Positions 45,925 through 55,691 are shown, counted from the stretch's first letter. The stretch: DNA of 64,000 nt from Parvibaculaceae bacterium Mf 1.05b.01 (GCA_000509225.1 BAOK01000002.1:190496-254495), one strand, 5' to 3'. Notes: generated by a model not told the origin, from the sequence alone. Numbers and translations: made by a program.

Positions 45925-46833
45925 TCACCAATCATCCCAATAGGGTCTTTCGCCGTGATAGGCCTTTTTGATGTGGTCCAGAAAAATCCGCACCTTTACC
46001 GGCAGCAGATGTTTGTCAGGGTAGAGCGCGTAGAGCGGTCTGGCTGGCATCTCATAGTCTGACAAGATGGGCACCAGCCTGCCTTCGCGAATGTCTTTGC
46101 CTGCAATAAAGGTTGGAAGGCGCCCGACACCCAAGCCACGTACAAGAGCTTCCCTGAGCGCATCGCTATTGTTCACTGAGAACTGTCCTGAGATTCGTAC
46201 GGCCTGCGTCTTTCCTGCCTTCATGAAATTCCATTCGCGTTCCAGAACGTGGTGGGTGGAGGTAAGGCAATTGTGATCTTTAAGATCCTGAGGGACCGTT
46301 GGTGTCTCATTGTGCTTCAGATATTCAGGAGACGCACAGATGGTGCTCTTCAGGTCGCAGAGTTTCTGGCCGATCAGTGTTGTGTCAGGCAGGGCGCCCC
46401 CGCGGATCGCTATGTCGAAGCCGCCTTCGATCACATCCGCCCAATTGTCACTCATCTCCATATGGACCTGTATTCCTGGATAGGTCGTCAGAAATTTGGG
46501 GAGGAGCGGCGTCACATGCAATCTCCCAAAGGACATGGGGGCGTGGATCCGCAGGTGCCCCTGGGGTTTGCTTTGAAGCTCTCCCGCGCTGGCTTCTGCC
46601 TCCTGGAGGCTCTGCATCGCGACTTCTGCAGCGACGACGTATCTCTCTCCAGCTTCCGTGAGGTGGAGCTTTCTGGTTGAGCGATGGAGCAGCTTCACGC
46701 CGAGCGCGGTCTCGAGTGTGCTGACGCGCTTGCTCACGGCGGATTTGCTTAGGCCCAGAGTTTTGGCCGCGCCGGAAAAGCTGTTCTGCTCGACCACTGC
46801 GAGGAAAATGGGGACTGCGTTTAGATCCAGCAT
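45925..46833 (-). CDS. LysR family transcriptional regulator
   Basis: A 302-residue LysR regulator. The N-terminal winged helix-turn-helix is clear (FSGAAKTLGLSKSAVSKRVSTLETALGVKLLHRSTRKL), and the C-terminal ligand-binding domain is complete. ATG 46833 gives a normal N-terminus; the frame to 46860 uses TTG. It is divergent from a VOC-family gene, its likely target, and convergent with the PQQ dehydrogenase gene. The inducer is unknown. Confidence 0.95.
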   Translation of the reverse strand: MLDLNAVPIFLAVVEQNSFSGAAKTLGLSKSAVSKRVSTLETALGVKLLHRSTRKLHLTEAGERYVVAAEVAMQSLQEAEASAGELQSKPQGHLRIHAPMSFGRLHVTPLLPKFLTTYPGIQVHMEMSDNWADVIEGGFDIAIRGGALPDTTLIGQKLCDLKSTICASPEYLKHNETPTVPQDLKDHNCLTSTHHVLEREWNFMKAGKTQAVRISGQFSVNNSDALREALVRGLGVGRLPTFIAGKDIREGRLVPILSDYEMPARPLYALYPDKHLLPVKVRIFLDHIKKAYHGERPYWDDW

Positions 46834-46939
46834 GAATGATTGTCGCCCTTCAGAGAACAATAAATTTCAATATTAGGGGATTATAGCAAAATAGGAAACA
46901 CTCCATGTTCTCCGCATCTTGCAGTGATAGGAGACGACG

Positions 46940-47395
46940 ATGGTTAGATTGGAGCATGTGAATTTATGTGTAGCTGAGATTGAGCCGACCCTGAAATTCC
47001 TTCTGACAGCGTTTCCAGACTGGAGAGTGCGGGGAAGGGGCCAAAACACCTGGTTCGGGGTTGATCGGAACTGGGTTCATGTCGGAACCGACGAGACCTA
47101 CATCACGCTTAATGATGGTGCTGTGGGCGAAAATCGTGATCTCGCCGGTCATACGCCGGGGCTCGCGCATCTTGGGTTTTGTGTTGATGATTTGGAAGCA
47201 CTCGCACTGCGGCTCCGCGATGCTGGTTACCCGATTGAGATCGTCGGCGGGGACCATCCGTTCCGCAAGAACCTCTACTTCCTGGATCCCGCAGGCTTCG
47301 AATTTGATTTCGTTGAATATCTCAGCGAGAAGCCGGAAGAGAAAAATATGTATGGCGGGGAGACGTCACCGGTGCGCCGTTTGCTGCCGGCATAG
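46940..47395 (+). CDS. VOC family protein
   Basis: A 151-residue vicinal-oxygen-chelate protein with RLEHVNLCVAEIEPTLKFLLTAFPDW and a C-terminal LYFLDPAGFEFDFVEYL. The His6 and a C-terminal Glu could form a metal site. It is divergent from the LysR regulator, across 106 bp that should carry both promoters. Confidence 0.88.
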   Translation: MVRLEHVNLCVAEIEPTLKFLLTAFPDWRVRGRGQNTWFGVDRNWVHVGTDETYITLNDGAVGENRDLAGHTPGLAHLGFCVDDLEALALRLRDAGYPIEIVGGDHPFRKNLYFLDPAGFEFDFVEYLSEKPEEKNMYGGETSPVRRLLPA

Positions 47396-47402
47396 CTTGT
47401 CC

Positions 47403-48761
47403 TTAAGTAGCAAGTGCCATCTCGATCGCCCGACCGAGTCGCAGCAGCAACTCATCCTTGCCGGGCGCTGCCTGCATCATGAGGCCGACAGGCAGGCCGA
47501 GGGCGTCTGAGCCCACAGGCAAGGTCAGTGCACAGAGCCCCAACTGATTGCCCAGGGTCGTGTTGCGGAGGGCCATGCTGTTTGCTTGCCCATATGCGGC
47601 GTCGTCCGTCAGGAGTGGTTCGATCTTCGGTGGCGAGATGGCGACGGTGGGCATCAAGACAGCGTCATAACCTTCTGTCTCTTTTGCATAGCGCTTCTGT
47701 ATTGCCTCGCGGAGAAGTAGTCCTGCGGCAAGGTCTGGGGCAGAGCCGCGTTTGCCCATCATGAAGCGAGAGGCGACGGAGGGAAACATATCCTTCTGCC
47801 GCTGTTCAACATCGGCCCCCCAAAGCCCATAGGCTTCCGCAATCAAGATGCTGGCTCCCTCCCACGCCAGGTTCTGGATCTCATCAAGGGCGGGCAGGGG
47901 TTTGTGGATAATGCGCAGTCCTTTTGCGCCGAGCGTATGTATGGCCTGTTCAATGGTCTTTGCGATCCCACTGTCGAGCCCGTCAAAGGCCAGATTGTCG
48001 GGCACGAGGACCGCGTGATCCTTGAGTGACACATTATGAATGTCGGCCGTTGCATCGCTTAAGAGAGAGAAAAGTGTCGCGGCGTCGGCGACTGTGTGGG
48101 TCAAGGGCCCGATGGTATCGAGGGACGGCGAGAGTGGCACGGTGCCATCCAAAGGCACGCGACCCCAGCTGGTTTTGAGGCCGACGAGCCCGTTCCACGC
48201 GGCGGGGATGCGAACCGATCCGCCTGTGTCGGACCCAAGGGCAGCGGCCGCGAGTCCGCGGGCGACAGAGACGCCTGCGCCCGATGACGACCCACCTGGC
48301 GCGCGGGCAATGTCGGGGTCGTGGGGGTTTGCCGGGGTCCCGAAGATGGGATTGATGCCAAGCCCCGAAAAGGCGAGCTCCGTCATCGTTGTCTTGCCGA
48401 GCAGCACTGCGCCTGCGCGCGTCAACCGTTCGACGGTGAGCGCGTCTTTCGCCGCGATGTTTTCTGCCAGAAGCTTCGAGCAGGCGGTTGATGGCTCACC
48501 CCTCACATCAAAGAGTTCTTTCCAGGAGAGCGGGACGCCGTCCAAGGGTGAGCGCCGAAAGCCGGTTTTTGCGCGGTCCGCCGCTTCGGCTGCTTCGCGC
48601 TTTGCTCTATCCGCAGTCACGCGGACATAGACAGTGTTGTCCTGATCTTCGGTTGAAATACGATCCAGAAAATAGTCTGTGATTTCGCGCGGATCGGCGC
48701 GCCCGCTGTCAATCGCCGCCCCTAGTGCCAAGGCAGGCTGGTGGGCCCAGTCGTCACTCAT
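47403..48761 (-). CDS. Amidase (amidase signature family)
   Basis: A 452-residue amidase-signature hydrolase. The Ser-cisSer-Lys triad fits Lys81 in SWKELFD, Ser158 in PGGSSSG and Ser182 in SDTGGSVRIP. The 24-residue spacing between the two serines is as in known members. It hydrolyses an amide of unknown kind in the cytosol. It lies between a VOC gene and a P450 gene, and it is convergent with the VOC gene. Confidence 0.93.
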   Translation of the reverse strand: MSDDWAHQPALALGAAIDSGRADPREITDYFLDRISTEDQDNTVYVRVTADRAKREAAEAADRAKTGFRRSPLDGVPLSWKELFDVRGEPSTACSKLLAENIAAKDALTVERLTRAGAVLLGKTTMTELAFSGLGINPIFGTPANPHDPDIARAPGGSSSGAGVSVARGLAAAALGSDTGGSVRIPAAWNGLVGLKTSWGRVPLDGTVPLSPSLDTIGPLTHTVADAATLFSLLSDATADIHNVSLKDHAVLVPDNLAFDGLDSGIAKTIEQAIHTLGAKGLRIIHKPLPALDEIQNLAWEGASILIAEAYGLWGADVEQRQKDMFPSVASRFMMGKRGSAPDLAAGLLLREAIQKRYAKETEGYDAVLMPTVAISPPKIEPLLTDDAAYGQANSMALRNTTLGNQLGLCALTLPVGSDALGLPVGLMMQAAPGKDELLLRLGRAIEMALAT

Positions 48762-48789
48762 TTAAAAATCCGCCAGTCTATTTGTTGCC

Positions 48790-48833
48790 GCGTTTTCGGA
48801 CGAATAACCGGTTTCCTCTTATTCTGGAAACGC
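48790..48833. repeat. Dispersed palindromic repeat, copy F
   Basis: Outer arms GCGTTTTC / GGAAACGC and inner stem GAATAA / TTATTC. The inner stem has A:T where copy B has G:C, again paired. It lies between the amidase and P450 genes, in the presumed 3' end of the P450 transcript. Confidence 0.85.
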
Positions 48834-48840
48834 CTGTCAG

Positions 48841-50082
48841 TCAGAGAGTAACTGGCAATGTTTCAAAGCCGCGGAAAGAAGGCAAGTGCCGACGTTTGCC
48901 GGGTGTGCTACTGAGCTTCACATCTGGAAATCGAGCTAGGAAAGCGTTGATGCCGATCTGGGCTTCAAGTCGCGCGAGCGGTGCGCCAAGACACATATGA
49001 ATGCCACCGCCGAAACTTTGGTGATGGGTGTCTTCCCGTTCAATGTCGAACTTGTGGGGATCAGGATAGACACTGGGGTCATGGTTTGCAGCTGCAAGAG
49101 AGGTGGTGATGCTCCGGCCTTTCATGATTGGACATCCCCCCACTTCATCATCAGCAAAAGGAATGCGCCCGCTGTCGGTCACCGGACTGTCAAAGCGCAG
49201 CATCTCCTCCACAGCGTTCTCAATCAGCGATGGGTCGGCTTTTAGTTTTTTCAGCTGATCTGGATGGGTGAGGAGCGCATAGAGGCCATTTCCGATCAGG
49301 TCAGTTGTCGTCACATTGCCGGCGATGAGGAGAAGCGTGCACATGGACATGATCTCGTCATCGGTCAGGCTGTCTTCTGCTTCCTGCACACGGATCAGGT
49401 CTGAGATGAGGTCGTCTTTTGGCTCTGTCCGTCTCGCGGCGATGGTTTTGTCAAAGTAGAGCCGCATGGCCTCACCAGAGGCCTCGATGCGTTTGCTCAT
49501 CTCCTCGTCTCTCATTGGATCAAAGCCGAAGATCAGATCATCCGACCAGCGTTTGAAATCGTCCCGGTCGTCCAGGGCGACGCCCAGCATGTCTGCAATG
49601 ACGAGGGTCGGCAGCGGTCCAGCGAAGTCCGCGATGACGTCAATTTCGTCGCGGCCCTTCATTTCGTCCAGCAGATCAGAGGTGATTTCCTCGGTTCGTG
49701 CCCGCATGTTTTCAATGGCGCGTGGGTTGAAGGCCTGACTCACCAGGGCACGAAGGCGTTTATGGTCTGGATCGTCCAAAAACAGCATGGAGGGCTGGTA
49801 GTCGGCAAGATCCTCTTCTGTGTTGGTTCCGGTGATAAGGCGAATATAGGAATCCGGCGTGGCTTTGCGTGGGTCGACCCCCCAATCCCGATTGCGCAAC
49901 AGCCCGCGCACATCATCGTGGCGTGTGAGAATGATCCGTCCGAGTTCCGTGTCTTCATGCACGGGAGCTTCGGCGCGTAGTCTGTCGAGAACCTGGTGAA
50001 TGTCCTCGCGATAAGTCTCATCAAGCGCGGTAAGCGCGATGCCGTTGGGCAGGGACGCGTCTTCCTGATGGTGTTCGGCCAC
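48841..50082 (-). CDS. Cytochrome P450
   Basis: A 413-residue bacterial P450. The heme-binding loop FGGGIHMCLGAPLARLE places the Cys ligand at residue 364. The I-helix has AGNVTTTDLIG and the K-helix EMLR gives the ExxR motif. Fold and length match soluble class I P450s that need a ferredoxin and reductase, neither of which is in the window. The start is a GTG at 50082 preceded by GAGGAGGAG, which is better than the ATG at 50121. The substrate is unknown. Confidence 0.93.
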   Translation of the reverse strand: MAEHHQEDASLPNGIALTALDETYREDIHQVLDRLRAEAPVHEDTELGRIILTRHDDVRGLLRNRDWGVDPRKATPDSYIRLITGTNTEEDLADYQPSMLFLDDPDHKRLRALVSQAFNPRAIENMRARTEEITSDLLDEMKGRDEIDVIADFAGPLPTLVIADMLGVALDDRDDFKRWSDDLIFGFDPMRDEEMSKRIEASGEAMRLYFDKTIAARRTEPKDDLISDLIRVQEAEDSLTDDEIMSMCTLLLIAGNVTTTDLIGNGLYALLTHPDQLKKLKADPSLIENAVEEMLRFDSPVTDSGRIPFADDEVGGCPIMKGRSITTSLAAANHDPSVYPDPHKFDIEREDTHHQSFGGGIHMCLGAPLARLEAQIGINAFLARFPDVKLSSTPGKRRHLPSFRGFETLPVTL

Positions 50083-50226
50083 AAGCTCCTCCTCTTGATC
50101 GCAAAACTGACAAAATGTCACAGAAGCCTAGCGTCGGTCCGGGCCGCTGGCAAGCCAGATATTGGTTTGGCTCCTGCGTCACTGGAGCAACTGGACTTTT
50201 TGGGCAATCCGTTGGATTTTGCCTCT

Positions 50227-51462
50227 ATGAGTGGTGACCCAACAAAGTTCGATGTGATCATTGCCGGCGGCGGCCTGGCAGGCCTGCCTTTGGCGCTGGC
50301 CCTGGCACAAGGGGGGTTCCAGGTCGCAGTGGTCGATGTGCTCGATCCGGCTGTGGATGTGGACCCGGAGTTTGACGGTCGGGTGTCGTCAATTGCCGAG
50401 GCGTCCCTTCGAATGCTCGGCGGGTTGGGCGTTGCGCAGCACATGCAAGAACATCTTCAGCCGATCAATGACATTGTCGTCACGGATGGTCGGCCTGGCG
50501 AAACGGCTGCTCCGCTCTTTTTACATTTTGACCATACTGAGATTGGCAATGTGCCCCTCGGCGCCATGGTCGAAAACCGGCATCTGCGTGTCGCGCTTCG
50601 CAAAGCCCTGGCAAACTCGGAGGGGGTCACTCTGATGGCGCCTGACAGGATCGTCTCTTTTGACGTGGCGCCGTCGCATGTCTCTGTCACTTTGGGTTCT
50701 GGCATTCTTCTGGAGGGCGCCCTGTTGGTTGGCGCGGACGGTCGACGCTCGCAAATCCGGCAACAGTCGGACATTCAGACGGTTGGATGGTCTTACGGTC
50801 AATCAGGGATTGTCACGACGGTTGAACATGCCCTGCCTCATGATGGGGTTGCGCAGGAATATTTTCTGCCAAGTGGTCCCTTCGCTGTCCTGCCGATGGT
50901 GGGCAATCGCTCGTCGCTTGTCTGGACCGAAGAGACCGAGTTGGCTGACGCTTTGCTGGGCCTTGATGATGAGGGTTTTGCAGCTGAGTGCGCAAAACGC
51001 TTTGGGCCCTATCTTGGTGAGATGAAACCTGTTGGTCCCCGCTGGTCTTATCCGCTCTCATTGCAGCTCGCACGGGATTATGTGCGGCCGCGTATTGCGC
51101 TTGTGGGAGATGCGGCGCATGGCATTCACCCGCTCGCGGGGCAGGGCCTCAATCTTGGCTTACGTGATGTTGCGGCGCTGGCGGACGTGTTGGTGGACGC
51201 GCAACGGGTTGGTCTTGATATTGGCGCGCTTGTCACGCTTCACCGCTATGAACGGTGGCGGCGGTTCGACAATGTGTCGCTCGCGGTGGCCTGTGATGGG
51301 CTCAACCGCCTGTTCTCAAATGATGTGACTCCCATACGCCTGCTTCGCGACATGGGCCTGGGGCTGGTCAACCGGATCGGACCTGCGCGCCGCTTATTTA
51401 TGCGCCTTGCCGGCGGTGGTGTTGGCGACTTGCCGCGTTTGATGAAGGGTGAGCCGCTTTAA
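50227..51462 (+). CDS. FAD-dependent monooxygenase, UbiH/COQ6 family
   Basis: A 411-residue flavoprotein hydroxylase. The FAD dinucleotide-binding motif GGGLAGLPLA lies at residues 13-22. The second FAD motif GDAAHGIHPLAGQGLNLGLRD is near the C-terminus. This type hydroxylates the ubiquinone ring. No other ubi gene is nearby, so another aromatic substrate is possible. The longer frame from 49996 runs antisense over the P450 gene and is rejected. It overlaps the convergent PAS gene by 4 bp. Confidence 0.92.
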   Translation: MSGDPTKFDVIIAGGGLAGLPLALALAQGGFQVAVVDVLDPAVDVDPEFDGRVSSIAEASLRMLGGLGVAQHMQEHLQPINDIVVTDGRPGETAAPLFLHFDHTEIGNVPLGAMVENRHLRVALRKALANSEGVTLMAPDRIVSFDVAPSHVSVTLGSGILLEGALLVGADGRRSQIRQQSDIQTVGWSYGQSGIVTTVEHALPHDGVAQEYFLPSGPFAVLPMVGNRSSLVWTEETELADALLGLDDEGFAAECAKRFGPYLGEMKPVGPRWSYPLSLQLARDYVRPRIALVGDAAHGIHPLAGQGLNLGLRDVAALADVLVDAQRVGLDIGALVTLHRYERWRRFDNVSLAVACDGLNRLFSNDVTPIRLLRDMGLGLVNRIGPARRLFMRLAGGGVGDLPRLMKGEPL

Positions 51463-52013
51463 GCTCCATCCGTTTCAGCGACGGGGAGCGTAATTTCTTT
51501 GAGCTCTCTGACCTCGATCAGTGGTCCGTATCGGGTTTCCTCGTCGTCATAACCTAGTGTCGCGAGCGGTGATCCGCTGCCAACGACAAATCTGCTGGAG
51601 CCTTCGTCGTCTGCCAGTGGAAACGCAACATATTCGACCAGCGATTGGCGGCCTTGTTCGCTTTGCTCAACGCCTAAGATATGGAGACCACAAGGCGTGT
51701 CGAGGACGCGATCAAGAACAGAAAAAATCGGGCTTCTGTCAGCGTTCACTTCGGAGCGCTTCAAGAGCGTACCCGTCAAATCGCTGACGCCACGTTCCGC
51801 AAAATCGGTCCCTAACAATCGGAAGCGGTATGTGTCCGCATCAAGCCGCTCAATGAGAAAGACTGATGGGAGCGCGGACGGGATAGCGATCGGATCAAAC
51901 GCTGTCCTCGGCGGAATGCCACCTGCAGTCTCTGACAGTTTGTGCCAGTAGGCAGTCAATTCTTGAGCCGTCCGGGACGTGAGTGCGTGGTCGTTGTTTA
52001 GTGCGTCCTGCAT
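51459..52013 (-). CDS. PAS domain-containing protein
   Basis: A 184-residue protein that fits the alphaproteobacterial PAS_5-type family (RFRLLGTDFAERGVSDLTG, then VEYVAFPLADDEGSSRFVVGSGS). There is no output domain, so it may be a sensor that binds a partner, or a standalone ligand-binding protein. It is convergent with the UbiH-like gene. Confidence 0.8.
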   Translation of the reverse strand: MQDALNNDHALTSRTAQELTAYWHKLSETAGGIPPRTAFDPIAIPSALPSVFLIERLDADTYRFRLLGTDFAERGVSDLTGTLLKRSEVNADRSPIFSVLDRVLDTPCGLHILGVEQSEQGRQSLVEYVAFPLADDEGSSRFVVGSGSPLATLGYDDEETRYGPLIEVRELKEITLPVAETDGA

Positions 52014-52298
52014 TTGTCACTTTCGTGTCCCCCCAAAAGATTGATTTGAAACAGGCAGGCGACCTGATGGGTTCGCACGCATGTCTATTCTTGTCCTGCG
52101 CGTTGCAGCGCACGACTTCCTCCATGGCACATACTCAGTGCCATTGCCTCCTCATCCCTCTTTAGATTGGTTCATCCGCCGTCTCCGCGTGCGTAATGAA
52201 CGGCGCTTTCTAGACGAAGATGGTAAATAGATGCGCTGTGGCAGACTGTCGCAGTGTCGAAGATATTTATCGCATGGAGGTGTGAGTGTGGGGCCGGG

Positions 52299-52679
52299 TC
52301 AGCGCGCTAGGCCCGCCTCTGTGAGTTTGGCCAGATAATCCGCCCATTTTCCCTCATATTCACGCCCGAGCTCATAAAGATAGTCCCAGGTGAACAGCCC
52401 GCTGTCATGCCCATCGCTAAATAGGAGGCGCGCAGCATAGTTGCCGACGGGTTCAATGTTGGTGATCGCAACATCCTGTTTGTGGGGCACGATCTTCTGT
52501 TGCCCAGCACCATGACCCTGGACTTCGGCGCTTGGGCTTTCAACTCGCAGATATTCTGCGCGCAACTCGAATGTCTGTTCGTCATTGAAGGAGACGCTGA
52601 GCGAGCGGCCCTGATCAGACAGGCGTAGTTCCGTCGGCCAGGGCCGATCCTGCTCCGGTGACTTCTTATCGTCGCTCAT
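52299..52679 (-). CDS. DUF971 domain-containing protein
   Basis: A 126-residue protein of the DUF971 family ([41 protein letters not shown], ending TWDYLYELG). DUF971 is the N-terminal domain of gamma-butyrobetaine hydroxylases and also occurs alone. Its role is unknown; a link to Fe-S metabolism has been suggested. It overlaps the Trm112-type gene by 4 bp, so both are probably cotranslated. Confidence 0.9.
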   Translation of the reverse strand: MSDDKKSPEQDRPWPTELRLSDQGRSLSVSFNDEQTFELRAEYLRVESPSAEVQGHGAGQQKIVPHKQDVAITNIEPVGNYAARLLFSDGHDSGLFTWDYLYELGREYEGKWADYLAKLTEAGLAR

Positions 52680-52885
52680 CCCAGCTGCCGTGCTTCGTCC
52701 GGCAACATAATGGGAATGCCGTCGCGAATGGGATAGGCGAGACCGGCGGCTTCAGAGACCAGCTCCTGGGCATCGCGGTCATAATGCAGCGTTGCCTTTG
52801 TGACGGGACAGACCAGGATTTCCAGCAGTTTTGGATCAACTGTTGGGGAAATATTGGCTGGGGGCGTTGATGGGGTATCAGTCAT
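52676..52885 (-). CDS. Trm112 family protein
   Basis: A 69-residue protein of the Trm112/YcaR family. Core motif: [26 protein letters not shown], then [18 protein letters not shown]. Trm112 proteins help methyltransferases and other partners. Only one Cys of the usual zinc pair is seen (in VCPVT), so it may not bind zinc. It overlaps the DUF971 gene and is 36 bp after a Lon-domain gene. Confidence 0.92.
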   Translation of the reverse strand: MTDTPSTPPANISPTVDPKLLEILVCPVTKATLHYDRDAQELVSEAAGLAYPIRDGIPIMLPDEARQLG

Positions 52886-52921
52886 AAGAACTCTTTTTCA
52901 GGAATATGAGGAAGGCAAACC

Positions 52922-53602
52922 CTATTGAACGGTCGAGCTGCCGTCGGTGTTATCGCGTGCCAGCGCAATTTCTGTAAGGGCGATCAACATTTGGTTTCGG
53001 TCTTCCAGGGTTTTGGCTTCAAGCAAGGCCTGTTTTTCCTCTGGTCCATAAGGTGAAATCACCGACAGGGAATTCACAAGGCTTTCGTTGGGGGCGTTCT
53101 TGATGGCGTCCCAATCTGCGGACAATCCATTGGTCTCCAGATATTGCTTGAGGATCTCCAAGAGCCGCTCGCGGGAGACATCCTCTTCGCCAAGCCCGGC
53201 TTTGAGGTCCCCTTCGAACTCTTCTGTTTCAACAAAGCACTGTCGGTAAGGCGTAACGCCGTCGAGCTCTTCGCGAACGCGGAATCGACAGACACCTGTC
53301 AGGGTAATCAGGAAACGGCCATCGTCGGTTTCCATGAATGAGGTGATGCGCCCGATGGTGCCAATGGTGTGCAGGGGGAGTTTTTCCTCAACAATACCGG
53401 CATTGCTTGTGGGCGCGGCAACAGAGGGTTGGATCATGCCGATCAGGCGTTCGGCGCCCAGCGCGTCTTCGACCATTTGCAGATAACGTGGTTCGAAGAT
53501 GTTCAAAGGCACCTGGGTGCGCGGAAGCAGCAGCGCGCCTGAGAGCGGAAACACAGGAATGCGCGCTGGGAGATCGCTGGCTTTGAGATATTTTCCACTC
53601 AC
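52922..53602 (-). CDS. LON peptidase substrate-binding domain-containing protein
   Basis: A 226-residue protein with only the N-terminal domain of Lon protease (ARIPVFPLSGALLLPRTQVPLNIFEPRYLQMVEDALG). There is no ATPase or protease part. Such stand-alone proteins are common in Alphaproteobacteria next to thioredoxin-like genes, and the role is unknown. It is followed on the same strand by the Trm112-type gene. Confidence 0.93.
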   Translation of the reverse strand: MSGKYLKASDLPARIPVFPLSGALLLPRTQVPLNIFEPRYLQMVEDALGAERLIGMIQPSVAAPTSNAGIVEEKLPLHTIGTIGRITSFMETDDGRFLITLTGVCRFRVREELDGVTPYRQCFVETEEFEGDLKAGLGEEDVSRERLLEILKQYLETNGLSADWDAIKNAPNESLVNSLSVISPYGPEEKQALLEAKTLEDRNQMLIALTEIALARDNTDGSSTVQ

Positions 53603-53658
53603 GGTTTGGTTGTTACCTTGTTGCTGGGGTCCGTCGCCATTGGGTCTTGTCAGATTGT

Positions 53659-54585
53659 TTAGCTGAACAGAATGGACGACAGGCGTTTGCGACCGTCTTT
53701 CGTCACCTCATCTGTTGGGCCATAAGCGTCAAAAAATTCAAGGAGCTGCTTGCGGGCGGCTTCTTCGTTCCAGGCCCTGTCCACGGCAATGATGTCCAGG
53801 AGTTCGTTTACCGCGCCTTCGCGATCGCCAGCCCCATTCAGTGCGAGGGCAAGGTCAAACCGCGCCTGGTGATCCTTGGGGTTGGCGTCCAGCTTCGCGC
53901 GCAGCTCCGCTGTCTCGCCAACATCGCCTGACTTTGCGTCCAGGGCGATTGCTGCACGGACACTTGCGAGTTCCGGGTCATTCACTTTGTCGGGCGGTGC
54001 AAGTTCGAGCGTCTGGCTTGCACGATCTGAATCGCCGCTTTGGAGATAACAAAGTGCTAGGCCTGCAATGGCGCCGATGTGGCCGGCTTCCTGTTGCAGC
54101 GCTTGCGCGAACATTTGAGCGGCTTCCTGGAGCTGACCTTGCGCGAAAGTTTCGCGTCCCATTTCGGTCAATTGATCTGCAGGAGAGGGCCCGATTTCAC
54201 CGGCCAGCTTTTCAATGAATTGCTTGATCTGGCTTTCCGGCAGCGCGCCTTGAAAAGCATCCACCGGCTGACCGTCTTTGAAGGCAAACACAGCAGGGAT
54301 TGATTGTACCCGCAGCTGCTGGGCAACTTCTGGGTGATCATCAATGTTCATCTTTACAAGGCGGACAGCCCCTTGCGCGGCGTTGACGGTTTTTTCCAAA
54401 ACAGGGGTGAGCTGTTTGCAGGGGCCGCACCAGGGCGCCCAGAAGTCAACAATCACAGGAACCTCTTTGGAGGCCTCCACGACATCGGCCATGAAGGTCT
54501 CTGTTGTTGTGTCCTTGATGTAGTCGCCGCTTCCTCCGCCATTGGGCGCTTGGGGCGTATCAGGGGTGCCTGCCAGATCTGACAT
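53659..54585 (-). CDS. Thioredoxin with C-terminal TPR region (CnoX/YbbN-like)
   Basis: A 308-residue protein with a thioredoxin domain carrying WCGPC (Cys53 and Cys56), then helical TPR-like repeats from about residue 150. The E. coli relative CnoX (YbbN) is a redox-protective co-chaperone. It lies 56 bp upstream of the Lon-domain gene on the same strand, and the pair is conserved in Alphaproteobacteria. An active CxxC is retained, unlike E. coli CnoX. Confidence 0.93.
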   Translation of the reverse strand: MSDLAGTPDTPQAPNGGGSGDYIKDTTTETFMADVVEASKEVPVIVDFWAPWCGPCKQLTPVLEKTVNAAQGAVRLVKMNIDDHPEVAQQLRVQSIPAVFAFKDGQPVDAFQGALPESQIKQFIEKLAGEIGPSPADQLTEMGRETFAQGQLQEAAQMFAQALQQEAGHIGAIAGLALCYLQSGDSDRASQTLELAPPDKVNDPELASVRAAIALDAKSGDVGETAELRAKLDANPKDHQARFDLALALNGAGDREGAVNELLDIIAVDRAWNEEAARKQLLEFFDAYGPTDEVTKDGRKRLSSILFS

Positions 54586-54635
54586 GAGGTTCCTTCATTT
54601 TCTGTCTGCAAAAGAGATAGAGCGAAAGGCGCTGA

Positions 54636-55229
54636 TTAAAGGCCTGCCGCTGCTTCCAGGTCGATAATAGTGGGTTCGTGGCCGCAATGGCGGATGAATT
54701 TCAAAAAGTCGGCCTTGGAGATGGTGGTGGTCGCCTCATTGGTCAACGGATGATAGTTGAGCTGATCATGTTCCATCATAGGGGCGTCCAGGATCAGGCG
54801 GACCTGTCTGTCCACATCGTTTATCAATGCAAAGGGGGTGACGGAGCCTGGTCGGACACCCAAGGTTTCCCAGAGAAGCTCCGGTTTTGCGAAGGAAAGG
54901 CGCGCAGATCCGAGGCTTTTCGGCAGGCTGTTCAGCCGAATATTTCGTTCCTCTAGCGTAACAATGAGCCAAAGAGCTCCCTTTTTGTCCTTGAGGAACA
55001 GATTTTTGCAGAAGCCGCCTGTCTCCGGACCCAAGTTTGCGGCCCGCCAGGCTCGTGCGTCCTCGACCGCATGTAGGGGCGGGTGGTCGATCGTGGCGGC
55101 ACTGATGCCCAGATCCTTTAGCAGGGCCAACAGGCCTTCCTTGCTCAAGGGGCCTTCCTTGCTCAACGGGCCTGGCATTCCAGCGGTGAGTGCTGGCACC
55201 GGTTCTGATGTTGGGTCCTGGATTGTCAT
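54636..55229 (-). CDS. Prolyl-tRNA editing-type protein (YbaK/ProX domain)
   Basis: A 197-residue YbaK-domain deacylase that removes wrong amino acids from tRNA. It has GGFCKNLFLKDKKGALWLIVTLEE, with the conserved Lys in the FCKNLF segment, and LGVRPGSVTPFALINDVDRQV. It resembles ProXp-type proteins that clear Ala-tRNA-Pro. The start is set at ATG 55229; the frame further upstream runs over the tRNA. The N-terminus contains a duplicated PLSKEG, from an 18-bp repeat around 55135-55170. Confidence 0.9.
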   Translation of the reverse strand: MTIQDPTSEPVPALTAGMPGPLSKEGPLSKEGLLALLKDLGISAATIDHPPLHAVEDARAWRAANLGPETGGFCKNLFLKDKKGALWLIVTLEERNIRLNSLPKSLGSARLSFAKPELLWETLGVRPGSVTPFALINDVDRQVRLILDAPMMEHDQLNYHPLTNEATTTISKADFLKFIRHCGHEPTIIDLEAAAGL

Positions 55230-55384
55230 TCTCTTCTCATGCCACCAAGGGCGCTTCTTGCCAAGGCCTGAAGCTGACCTGAGGATGCAATTGCGCCTGG
55301 AATAGTTAGGCGTAATAAGGGCTTGCAAAGGTGGCGCACATGCGCGATATACCCCCCTCGGCGGGGGTATATCCCGTCTGGAGC

Positions 55385-55459
55385 GCGGGCGTAGCTCAGG
55401 GGTAGAGCACAACCTTGCCAAGGTTGGGGTCGTGAGTTCGAATCTCATCGCCCGCTCCA
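55385..55459 (+). tRNA. tRNA-Gly(GCC)
   Basis: A 75-base cloverleaf. The acceptor stem GCGGGCG/CGCCCGC pairs over 7 bp. The anticodon GCC is at 55417-55419 in a CAACC/GGTTG stem. The T-loop TTCGAAT is standard. CCA is encoded at the 3' end. It reads GGC and GGU codons for glycine. Confidence 0.98.
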
Positions 55460-55691
55460 ATTTTCCTTCACCAGATATGTGATCCACCCCTTACGGGGAA
55501 CGGCTGCTGTTTAAGATGGTCTGTGGACTCGTCTATAACCGTTATTTGAAGAGCCGTGACCAATGGTTTCTGGATCCTCGGATTGGGTGTCCCCAACTAT
55601 AGCTGCGCTGGGGCTGAAGGTTATGCAGCTCTAATGACCCAACCGCTCACCCAGTTTTGGTGGTCGGACAACAAAAATAGGATCTCAGATT

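Noticed and set aside
49996-50226. Longer N-terminus for the UbiH-like protein
   Set aside because: It lies antisense over the P450 gene, and the family N-terminus begins at the ATG at 50227.
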